Source: Lysinibacter sp. HNR
GTDB lineage: Bacteria; Actinomycetota; Actinomycetes; Actinomycetales; Microbacteriaceae
DNA length: 64,000 nucleotides
Assembly (NCBI RefSeq): GCF_029760935.1
Contig: NZ_CP121684.1
Span: forward strand, 744,001 to 808,000
Direction: 5' to 3'
Shown here: piece by piece, positions 9,333 to 16,810 of the stretch
Layout: every line of letters starts with the position of its first letter
Numbering within the stretch: position 1 is the first letter of the stretch
Translations under genes and position numbers: made by a program
Notes under the pieces: model-generated
Told to the model about the DNA's origin: nothing
Databases searched by the model: none
The model's input: only the letters and a program-made list of their open reading frames with translations

Positions 9333-10115
9333 ATGGGAATTTTTGATTCAGCTCGCAATCTTTTTGCCCGCGATGAGGTGTCAACCGACTCGCCTGCCGG
9401 GGATTACTCGGATGCCTCGAGCCCTCTTGATCCCGCGGGAGACGCTACCCGTGAGGTACGGGCATTTGCCGAGGAAATGGATGCATCGGTGCAATCGTTT
9501 CGGGCGGACATGCAGAAGCTTATTGATTCAAATATCTCGGAAGCGGCATCGAAGGTGCGTACCTTCCTGAGCCCGGGGGAGGCTCCATCGATTGTATTTG
9601 TTGAGGGGGGTGAGCCTGTCGACGAGCGCGGCCCTGCCGAGGAGACCCAGTCTCTTGAGGAGCACGGCCCTGCCGAGGGAGAAGGCCCTGTCGACGAACA
9701 TACGGGCGATGATCGTGCCCAGGAGAACACACCGTTGGGGGACCACGAATCTGTTGAGGGTCGCGAGCAGGGGGAAAGTCATGGGGATATAGACCTGAAT
9801 GCACTGCTTGTCCCTGAGCTGGTTGAGCAAGCACACGACCCCAAGGGCCATCTAGATACAAAGGTAATCGAAACGGTTCCGGAAAGTGTGAGCTCTTTTG
9901 ACGCTGCGCTGGTGGCACACTCCACGCCGGAACCCGAGACTCAGCCCCCGGGGTTAGAGATCAGCACAAAGGTGTCGGAGAAGGTTTCAAAGAAGACAAA
10001 GAAGCCTAAAAAGACTAGTACGCGCAAATCGCAGGACAATAGCCCCCAGGAAACTGCCGCGCAGTCAGACCGTGATAACGTACGATCAGTTTTTGGTGAC
10101 CTCTTCGACCAGTAA
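9333..10115 (+). CDS. Acidic, low-complexity protein with a lysine-rich tail; function unknown
   Basis: The preferred start is ATG 9333 (GGAG eight bases before), giving 260 aa; a longer frame from 9270 lacks a ribosome binding site. Residues 1-90 (MGIFDSARNLFARDE, then an alpha-helical segment around FAEEMDASVQSFRADMQKLI) look foldable. Residues about 95-150 are an acidic, repetitive stretch with variants of E-E/H-GPAE and PVDEH. The last 40 residues are Lys/Ser/Thr-rich (SKKTKKPKKTSTRKSQ). There is no signal peptide or membrane helix. It stands alone, 256 bp upstream of the iron-transport gene. I do not recognise a family. Confidence 0.75.
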   Translation: MGIFDSARNLFARDEVSTDSPAGDYSDASSPLDPAGDATREVRAFAEEMDASVQSFRADMQKLIDSNISEAASKVRTFLSPGEAPSIVFVEGGEPVDERGPAEETQSLEEHGPAEGEGPVDEHTGDDRAQENTPLGDHESVEGREQGESHGDIDLNALLVPELVEQAHDPKGHLDTKVIETVPESVSSFDAALVAHSTPEPETQPPGLEISTKVSEKVSKKTKKPKKTSTRKSQDNSPQETAAQSDRDNVRSVFGDLFDQ

Positions 10116-10289
10116 GATATTGCAAAGTCCGATCCTGCACCAACCTTGAGGTGTGTGAGGTGCTGATCATCGGTCACGGTATCCCATGAGAGCTCTGGGG
10201 TGTTTTCGCTCCCTCTGCTCTCGACGCGTAAAAATCAGCGATTTAAAACAAAATTATTTTAATAATCCGCAATAATCTCCTGTATTATT

Positions 10290-10308
10290 TTAGCTTAGGC
10301 TCTCCTAA
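10290..10308 (+). promoter_or_regulatory. DtxR/IdeR-type iron box in front of the siderophore operon
   Basis: The 19-mer TTAGCTTAGGCTCTCCTAA closely matches the DtxR/IdeR consensus (TTAGGTTAGSCTAACCTAA): the left half reads TTAGCTTAGGCT and the right half CCTAA. It sits just downstream of an AT-rich promoter-like stretch (TGTATTATT, 10281-10289) and 64 bp before the TTG start of the substrate-binding lipoprotein. By family knowledge, an iron-loaded DtxR/IdeR repressor bound here would shut the operon off when iron is plentiful. Confidence 0.85.
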
Positions 10309-10371
10309 GTCTCGGTGAATGATTGGCCTCCGGTGCAGGTGGGCATTCCCGCTGCCCAGAAAGGTTTAATC

Positions 10372-11382
10372 TTGAAGTCTCCACGCACCATTACGGCCTT
10401 AGCTGCCATTTCTATTGTGACCGTGCTCGCGGGCTGCTCGTTGTCCAACGCTGCTGAACCTTCGGTGGGGGCTTTTGCCATGATTGATCACGTCTACGGC
10501 ACTACCGTCATCTCGGAGAAGCCCGAGCGGGTAGCGACCGTAGCCTGGGCAAATCACGAAGTGCCCCTTGCGCTAGGGATCGTTCCCGTTGGTATGGCCA
10601 AGATGACCTATGGTGACGATGACGGTGACGGGCTGTTTCCCTGGGTAAAAGAGAAGCTCGATGAGCTTGGTGCGGACACTCCCGTGTTGTTTGACGAGAC
10701 GGACGGTATCGACTTCGAGGCGGTTGCGGATACCCAACCTGACGTAATCCTTGCGTCTTATTCCGGTATAACGGAGGAAGATTACACGACACTCTCAAAG
10801 ATTGCTCCGGTTGTTGCGTTCCCAAAAATTCCCTACGGTACAAGCGTTGACGAGATGATCGAGATGAACGCCACGGCACTCGGGCTGAAAAACGAGGGTG
10901 ATCAACTCATCAGAAACCTTCATGAGCGGAGCAGACAGGCTCTTGCCGCAAACCCCGCTCTCGAGGGGAAGAGGGTGCTCTTTGCCCTCATCGATCCGAG
11001 TGATCTTTCCACGATGCCTGTGTACACACTGCCCGATACTCGTCCGGGGTTTCTGCGCGATCTGGGACTGCCGCAGCCCAGGATTGTCGAGGAACTTTCT
11101 GAGAATAACACCAGCTTTTTTGCCGAGGTGAGTTCCGAAGAAGCCGTCCGTTTTGACGACGTTGACATCATCGTCACGTATGGGAATCCGGATGGAGGCC
11201 TGCTCAACCAGCTACAGGCAGATCCGCTACTGTCAAAAATCCCCGCGATTGCTTCCGGTCAGATAGTGATCCTGCCCGACTCCACCCCCATTGCTACTGT
11301 CGCGAACCCCTCACCGCTGTCAATAATGTGGGGCGTTGACGAGTATCTGAGCCTTATCGCCAATGTGGCAGGAGCACGGTAA
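10372..11382 (+). CDS. Iron-siderophore substrate-binding lipoprotein
   Basis: This is the FecB/FepB-like (class III) periplasmic-binding-type lipoprotein. TTG 10372 is preferred: AGAAAGG precedes it by about 8 bases and the product then starts MKSPRTITALAAISIVTVLAGC, a lipoprotein signal with lipobox LAGC. A GTG at 10315 would add a meaningless leader. The mature part has the family marks PERVATVAWANHEVPLALG, FEAVADTQPDVILA and a bilobal layout linked by a long helix, 336 aa in total. It delivers ferric siderophore to the permeases encoded next, and the upstream iron box supports this role. The particular siderophore cannot be read from the sequence. Confidence 0.92.
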   Translation: MKSPRTITALAAISIVTVLAGCSLSNAAEPSVGAFAMIDHVYGTTVISEKPERVATVAWANHEVPLALGIVPVGMAKMTYGDDDGDGLFPWVKEKLDELGADTPVLFDETDGIDFEAVADTQPDVILASYSGITEEDYTTLSKIAPVVAFPKIPYGTSVDEMIEMNATALGLKNEGDQLIRNLHERSRQALAANPALEGKRVLFALIDPSDLSTMPVYTLPDTRPGFLRDLGLPQPRIVEELSENNTSFFAEVSSEEAVRFDDVDIIVTYGNPDGGLLNQLQADPLLSKIPAIASGQIVILPDSTPIATVANPSPLSIMWGVDEYLSLIANVAGAR

Positions 11383-12430
11383 ACTCACGGTGTCCACGGT
11401 TGTGGAGGAGCTATCGAATGCCACACGGATGCGTCGTATGGCTATTCGGCACACACTCACGATAGCGGGGCTATTGCTGGTGCTGGTGCTCTTCTGTGTC
11501 GTGTCTCTTATGCTCGGAGTGAACTCGGTGAGTCTCGATGACGTTTTCTCTGCTCTGGGCGGACGTGCTAATACGATCGAGGAGGCATCCGTGGTGCGGA
11601 GAATCCCGCGTACGTTACTTGCGGTACTTGTCGGGGCGGCTCTCGCCCTTTCCGGCACCGGTATGCAGGCGATAACCCGTAACCCGCTTGCCGATCCCGG
11701 TATTCTTGGGGTCACGAGTGGGGCTGCGCTCGCCGTCATTATTGGCATCGCATTTTTTGGGTTAGCAAACCCCCTCAGCTATATGGGGGTGGCAACCATT
11801 GGGGCTGCGCTTGCAGCACTCTTTGTGTACTCTATTGGTTCGCTGGGCCGTGACGGCCCCACTCCGCTCAAGCTGGTGCTTGCAGGAGCGGCAGCCTCCG
11901 CCGCTCTTGTGTCGCTCACAAGCGCTATTGTGTTGCCGCGGAGTAACCTCGCGCAGCGCTTTGAGTTTTGGCGCGTTGGTGGTGTGGGGGGCGCGACCTG
12001 GGAGAGCATTGTTGCAGTGATACCCGCGCTGAGTCTCGGAGCACTGATCCTTTTTGCCATGGCGCGCGGTATGAACTCGCTCGCTCTCGGTGATGAGCTC
12101 GCCGTGGGCCTCGGCGAGCGTGTGAACCGCACACGGATCATCATCGCCGCGGGTTCGGTGATCCTCGCCGCAGCCGCGACCGCTGTTGCCGGTCCCATAG
12201 GGTTTGTAGGGTTGGTGATTCCGCACCTGTGTCGCCTGTTGATCGGCCCGGATCACCGCTGGCTACTCCCGGTTGCCGCCACCACCGGAGCCGCGCTTCT
12301 TGTCGCGTCCGACACCATCGGTCGCCTCATCGCTCGGCCCCAGGAGATTGAGGTGGGTATTATTACCGCGATCATCGGGACCCCCTTCTTCATCTGGATC
12401 GTACGCCGCCAGAGGGTGCGTGAACTGTGA
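11363..12430 (+). CDS. FecCD-family siderophore permease, first subunit
   Basis: The gene encodes up to 355 aa with about nine or ten membrane helices and the FecCD signatures RIPRTLLAVLVGAALALSG, GMQAITRNPLADPGILGVTS and a C-terminal GPIGFVGLVIPHLCRLLIGPDHR. It forms the membrane channel with the next gene product. The start is uncertain: ATG 11363 overlaps the previous gene by 20 bp, while GTG 11390 (AGGAG 15 bases upstream) and ATG 11429 are in-frame alternatives. The 3' end overlaps the next gene by 4 bp (GTGA). Confidence 0.93.
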   Translation: MWQEHGKLTVSTVVEELSNATRMRRMAIRHTLTIAGLLLVLVLFCVVSLMLGVNSVSLDDVFSALGGRANTIEEASVVRRIPRTLLAVLVGAALALSGTGMQAITRNPLADPGILGVTSGAALAVIIGIAFFGLANPLSYMGVATIGAALAALFVYSIGSLGRDGPTPLKLVLAGAAASAALVSLTSAIVLPRSNLAQRFEFWRVGGVGGATWESIVAVIPALSLGALILFAMARGMNSLALGDELAVGLGERVNRTRIIIAAGSVILAAAATAVAGPIGFVGLVIPHLCRLLIGPDHRWLLPVAATTGAALLVASDTIGRLIARPQEIEVGIITAIIGTPFFIWIVRRQRVREL

Positions 12431-13470
12431 GTGTCTCCTCCCACGACGTTGTCACACAGATTAGAGCCGGAAGACGGCGGCGGCAGATCCGAACCCGATT
12501 GACGATGGTCACGTTGCTGATACTTGTGCTTGCGATATTTGCGCTATCACTCATGGTCGGACGCACGTTTTATAGCCTGGACGAGGTGATCGCCGTTATG
12601 CTCGGCGATACCGTGCCGGGAGCCTCCTTTACCGTGGGAGAATTGCGTCTGCCACGGGCTGTGACCGGCCTGTTAGCGGGGTTTGCATTTGGCGCCGCGG
12701 GTGCAATCTTTCAGGGAATGCTGCGTAACCCGCTTGCCTCCCCCGACATCATCGGGATCAGCGCGGGGGCCGGGGCCTTTGCCGTTATCGGCATTATCGC
12801 ACTTTCGCTCAGTGAGACGGCGGTGTCATTTCTTGCGCTCGGGGGTGCGCTCTTCACCGCCGCTGCGATCTACCTGCTCTCAAATCGTAAAGGTTTTACC
12901 AGCATACGGTTCATCCTCATCGGTATCGGTGTGGGTGCCATGATGCAGAGTGTCATCTCCTACCTGTTATCCCGTGCCGCCAGCTGGGAGATCCAATCCT
13001 CCCTGCAGTGGCTTACCGGAAGTCTTAACGGCGCCACCTGGCAGAAAGTTGCACCGCTCGCATTTGCCTGTGTGGTGTGTGTTCCTCTGCTCGTGCTTGG
13101 TACGCGTGCTCTTGATCTGCTACGGATTGGCGATGATGCGGCCACCGCACTGGGTGTGCCGGTTCGGGTGACGCGGGTTGCCCTCATCCTCGCAGCCGTG
13201 GTGCTGCTCGCGTTTGCCACCGCGGCGGCCGGACCGATTGCGTTTGTTGCCTTTATGTCGGGTCCTATCGCGGCACGGCTTGTCACTCCCGGTGCGGCTC
13301 TGACGGTGCCCGCAGGGGTTGTCGGGGCGCTACTTGTTCTTGTCTCAGACCTGGCCGGACAGTATCTCTTTGGTGAGCGATACCCCGTTGGCGTGATCAC
13401 GGGTGTGCTCGGGGCACCGTACCTGATTCTTCTCCTCATTCGCAGAAACCGCACCGGAAGTTCTCTATGA
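12427..13470 (+). CDS. FecCD-family siderophore permease, second subunit
   Basis: The product has 347 aa and a GTG start inside the GTGA overlap with the previous permease gene. Family marks are ELRLPRAVTGLLAGFAFGAA, GAIFQGMLRNPLASPDIIG, and AGPIAFVAFMSGPIAARLV near the C-terminus. It should pair with the first permease as a heterodimer. Its end overlaps the ATPase gene by 4 bp (ATGA). Confidence 0.94.
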   Translation: MSVSSHDVVTQIRAGRRRRQIRTRLTMVTLLILVLAIFALSLMVGRTFYSLDEVIAVMLGDTVPGASFTVGELRLPRAVTGLLAGFAFGAAGAIFQGMLRNPLASPDIIGISAGAGAFAVIGIIALSLSETAVSFLALGGALFTAAAIYLLSNRKGFTSIRFILIGIGVGAMMQSVISYLLSRAASWEIQSSLQWLTGSLNGATWQKVAPLAFACVVCVPLLVLGTRALDLLRIGDDAATALGVPVRVTRVALILAAVVLLAFATAAAGPIAFVAFMSGPIAARLVTPGAALTVPAGVVGALLVLVSDLAGQYLFGERYPVGVITGVLGAPYLILLLIRRNRTGSSL

Positions 13471-14267
13471 CCACGTCACATCAGCTCGAAACCACCGCAC
13501 TCACCCTCTCATACGGTGACCAGACGATCGTGCAAGACATTAACCTCTCCATTGCCCCCGGTAAAATCACCTCAATTATTGGCGCAAATGGCTGCGGTAA
13601 ATCCACCCTGCTGCGGGGGCTTGCTCGGTTGCTGAAACCGGTCGGGGGACAGGTGGTACTCGATGGCATTGCGCTGCAGCAACACCCGTCAAAAGAACTC
13701 GCCCGGGTGATCGGGCTGTTACCGCAGAGTCCGATCACTCCCGAGGGCATAGTGGTTACCGATCTGGTCGGACGAGGTCGTCACCCGCACCAGGGAGCGA
13801 TGGGCAGGTGGAGTGCTCGTGACTACGAAGCGGTTGCGGAGGCTCTCGAAGCGACAAGCACAAGCGACCTGGCTGATCGCTCGGTTGATGAACTATCCGG
13901 TGGACAGCGACAGCGCGTGTGGATCGCCATGGCGCTCGCACAGGAAACCGATATCTTATTGCTGGACGAGCCCACGACCCACCTCGACCTGGCCCACCAG
14001 ATTGAAGTGCTCGACCTGGTCACCGACCTCAACCGTAACCGGGGCACCACCGTTGTCATGGTGCTGCATGACCTGGGTCTCGCGGCTCGCTACTCCGATA
14101 CCCTCATCGCCCTTCGGCGGGGCGGGGTGTGTGCTGCTGGCTCTCCCACCGAGATAATCACCTCCGAACTTGTACGCGAGGTTTTTGGTCTTGAGTGTGA
14201 GGTAATCCGTGATCCCATCTCGGGAGCGCCATTGATTTTACCGAAAGGAAAGTATCATGTCCGCTGA
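13467..14267 (+). CDS. FecE-type ABC transporter ATPase for siderophore import
   Basis: This 266-aa ABC ATPase has Walker A GANGCGKST (39-47), Q-loop LLPQSP, signature LSGGQRQRVWIAMALAQ, Walker B LLLDEPTTHLD, and the switch histidine in VLHDLGLAARYSD. The sequence is closest in style to FepC/FecE ATPases, which energise the two FecCD permeases. It is translationally coupled at both ends: ATGA with the permease, and an 11-bp overlap with the reductase gene. Confidence 0.95.
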   Translation: MTTSHQLETTALTLSYGDQTIVQDINLSIAPGKITSIIGANGCGKSTLLRGLARLLKPVGGQVVLDGIALQQHPSKELARVIGLLPQSPITPEGIVVTDLVGRGRHPHQGAMGRWSARDYEAVAEALEATSTSDLADRSVDELSGGQRQRVWIAMALAQETDILLLDEPTTHLDLAHQIEVLDLVTDLNRNRGTTVVMVLHDLGLAARYSDTLIALRRGGVCAAGSPTEIITSELVREVFGLECEVIRDPISGAPLILPKGKYHVR

Positions 14268-15243
14268 AAATTCTTCCTGCAACGCCGCCCCAACACAGGG
14301 CACGGGCGAGGCTCGGGGGGACTCGCCCTTTACCGTCGTGAGGGCTCATGTCGAATCGGTTGAGACGCTCTCGCCCAATTTTGTGCGGATCGTCTTTATC
14401 GGTTCAGACCTTGTCGGTGTAGGCAATCCCGGTCACACTTACGATCAGCGCGTTAAACTTATCCTGCCGTCCACAAACGGGGTGCTGCCAGATATCACGG
14501 GCACGGGTCTGGGCTGGTATCAGGCCTGGCTTGATACCCCTGAACATCTTCGTGGTGTGATGCGCACCTATACGATCCGCGAGGTGCGTGTGGCTCCCGA
14601 TGGCCAGACCCGAGTGGTCATCGATTTTGTCCTGCACTCGGATTCCGGTGACACCGGGCCGGCTTCGCGGTGGGCAGATGCGGCATCACCGGGCGATAGT
14701 ATCCTGATCGCCGCCCCCCGTCGCGGGCGACTTGACGGAGGTGGTATCGAATATACGCCGGGAGACGCGCGGACGGTTCTGCTGGCTGGCGATGAAACCG
14801 CCGTTCCAGCTATCGCAAGCATTCTTGAAGACGTCTCTTCCAATGCGCGCGGTATCGCGTTTATTGAGGTTCCTGTTTCCGAGGATCAGCTTCCGCTTGT
14901 CGCGCCTCAGGGTTTTGAAGTGCGGTGGTTGCCGCGCGGTGAGCAGCCGCACGGGTCGCAGCTTATCTCCGCAGTGCTTGAGTATCTTGGCTCCTCTGTG
15001 GAGCGCACGCGGATCGAGGATATTAAAACGGAAGACCCCCTGTGGGAAACCCCAACGTTTTCGGGGCTGGGCGAAGCAGTGTGCCCTGGGGGAGAGTCGA
15101 GCGGAGAGCGCTTCTTTTGGATTGCCGGCGAGAGTGCTGTAGTGACCACTCTGCGCCGACATCTCGTGCGCGAGTATGGAATTGACCGTTCGCGGGTGGC
15201 CTTTATGGGCTATTGGAGACGTGGTGTGGCAATGCGCGGCTAG
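14257..15243 (+). CDS. Siderophore-interacting protein (ViuB-like FAD reductase)
   Basis: The 328-aa product starts at ATG 14257 with ribosome binding site GAAAGGAAAG directly before it, inside the end of the ATPase gene. It has the siderophore-interacting protein layout. An FAD-binding barrel shows RVKLILPS, then RTYTIREVR (the flavin-binding R-x-Y-T type motif), then ADAASPGDSILIAAPRRG. A C-terminal reductase-like domain shows LLAGDETAVPAIASILE and FFWIAGESAVV. Enzymes of this family reduce ferric siderophores in the cytoplasm to release iron, which is the logical last step of this operon. Confidence 0.93.
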   Translation: MSAENSSCNAAPTQGTGEARGDSPFTVVRAHVESVETLSPNFVRIVFIGSDLVGVGNPGHTYDQRVKLILPSTNGVLPDITGTGLGWYQAWLDTPEHLRGVMRTYTIREVRVAPDGQTRVVIDFVLHSDSGDTGPASRWADAASPGDSILIAAPRRGRLDGGGIEYTPGDARTVLLAGDETAVPAIASILEDVSSNARGIAFIEVPVSEDQLPLVAPQGFEVRWLPRGEQPHGSQLISAVLEYLGSSVERTRIEDIKTEDPLWETPTFSGLGEAVCPGGESSGERFFWIAGESAVVTTLRRHLVREYGIDRSRVAFMGYWRRGVAMRG

Positions 15244-15320
15244 CGCGCGGGTCATGACACCTAGCCAGTGTGTTCCTGGTTGGGGTCAACGTTGGTTTTG
15301 GGATGTTCTTCTGGCGTGGG

Positions 15321-16529
15321 CTAGTGACCCTGAATGGGAACCTGTTCTGTGTCGGGGAGGGGACTCGCGTCTCGTCCACGCAGGTCGGGGCTCCACCGGC
15401 TCCCGATCGCTGCCGCACCACAGGCGATGAGTCCAAAGATGGTTGCAACGGCAAAGGCTCCGCTAGAGCCGACGGCGTCGATGAGGAAACCTGCGATTGC
15501 GGAACCGGTGGCGGCACCGATGAGCTGTCCTGTGCCCACCCATCCGTAAGCCTCGGCCGTTTCGCTGAATTTAACTGTTGACGACACCATGGCAAAGAGT
15601 ACGGCCAGCGCGGGGGCAATTCCTATTCCCGCGATGAAGAGCATGATTGACAGCCACCACACGTTAAGCCATACGACCGTTAACGCGAGGCCTGCGGCAA
15701 CGATAAGAAGGCGTCGAGTGAGCGACCAGGGGCTGATGGGAGTGTGTCCAAGGGCAAGTCCTCCCACCAGGGAACCCACCGCAAAGATGGCGAGGACAAC
15801 CCCTCCCAGGAGGTCACCTTCGCCAAAATGAGACACGATACCCGCCTCCACCGCGGCCGCGGAAGAAATGAGAAGGAAACCCACCACTGTTGCCACCACG
15901 ACACTGGGGCGCGAAAGAACCGCCCCCATTTTGCGACGGCTGCGGGGGATACGTACCTGCCCGACCTCGGGTGAGCTAATAAACCAGGTTCCTCCGAGGA
16001 GCATGATCACCATGGCGGTCAGGATTCCCGCCTGGGTTGAATACTGTCCGGCGACAAAAACCGTGACGACGGGGCCCAAAACCCAGATAATCTCTTGAGC
16101 AGATGCATCCAGGCTGAAAAGCGGTGTGAGCTGTTTTGAGTTAACCATCTTGGGGTAGATGGTTCGTACCGCGGGTTGTACCGGAGGTGTGGATAAGCCT
16201 CCCAGAAACGCAAGGGCCATGTAGAAGGGGAGGGGCAGTATAAACAGGGCAACGCTTGACACGCTGGTGAAGCACACGATCATCGTGAGCGCTATCACGC
16301 GTCGCATGCCCCACAGCCCCATCCACCTGCTGGTGAGAGGCCCCGCGATAGCCTGCCCGATACTTGCCGAGGCCAAAACCAAACCGGCGGAACCGTAGGA
16401 GCCTTCAACATGTTCGATGTGCATGAGGAAGGCGATTGACAGCATGCCAAATGGAAACCGGGCGGTTAGCTGTGCCGCAATTATGCGCGCAACACCGGGG
16501 GTTTTTAGGAGATCTTTGTAACCACTCAC
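15321..16529 (-). CDS. Major facilitator superfamily transporter
   Basis: This 402-aa carrier has about twelve hydrophobic helices. MFS-type loop motifs include GPLTSRWMGLWGMRRVIAL after helix 2 and the RRLLIVAAG segment after the central loop; the central loop (about 185-215) is basic. The start is a GTG with only a weak ribosome binding site. It converges on the siderophore operon with a 77-bp gap. Export of a siderophore or of another small molecule is possible, but there are no biosynthetic genes nearby and no iron box I can see, so the substrate is open. Confidence 0.85.
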   Translation of the reverse strand: MSGYKDLLKTPGVARIIAAQLTARFPFGMLSIAFLMHIEHVEGSYGSAGLVLASASIGQAIAGPLTSRWMGLWGMRRVIALTMIVCFTSVSSVALFILPLPFYMALAFLGGLSTPPVQPAVRTIYPKMVNSKQLTPLFSLDASAQEIIWVLGPVVTVFVAGQYSTQAGILTAMVIMLLGGTWFISSPEVGQVRIPRSRRKMGAVLSRPSVVVATVVGFLLISSAAAVEAGIVSHFGEGDLLGGVVLAIFAVGSLVGGLALGHTPISPWSLTRRLLIVAAGLALTVVWLNVWWLSIMLFIAGIGIAPALAVLFAMVSSTVKFSETAEAYGWVGTGQLIGAATGSAIAGFLIDAVGSSGAFAVATIFGLIACGAAAIGSRWSPDLRGRDASPLPDTEQVPIQGH

Positions 16530-16640
16530 AGGAATCTAATCGTACTCCCATTTTGGGGAGGAAGATACCCGGGGGTTTGCAGCATCCTTGTTTTGACGGC
16601 GGGTGTGAGGAGGAGGTGACGATATGAGGAAGGTAACGGT

Positions 16641-16810
16641 TTAGAAAATTTTATTTACATTTTACTTGATTAGGCTCCTAGATACTAAGGTTTGCAATTT
16701 GTTCTGTTACTCTGTTACTGCGCAATGGCGCCGCAGCTAGCTTTTATGAAATTAACGGCTGATTTTTGCGGCTTTAATGTGAGTATGATGTGTGCCGAGG
16801 AGGGCAGCTC
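16641..16810 (+). promoter_or_regulatory. Promoter and leader of surface gene 1, conserved with surface gene 2
   Basis: This leader shares blocks with the region before the second paralog (21325-21493): TTTATTTACATTT, CTAAGGTTT, GCAATGGCG, GCTGATTTTTGCGGCT and TGATGTGT. A strong ribosome binding site GAGGAGGG lies about 7 bases before the GTG start at 16811. Conservation of separated blocks over about 165 bp suggests shared control in addition to shared descent. I cannot assign a regulator. Confidence 0.6.
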
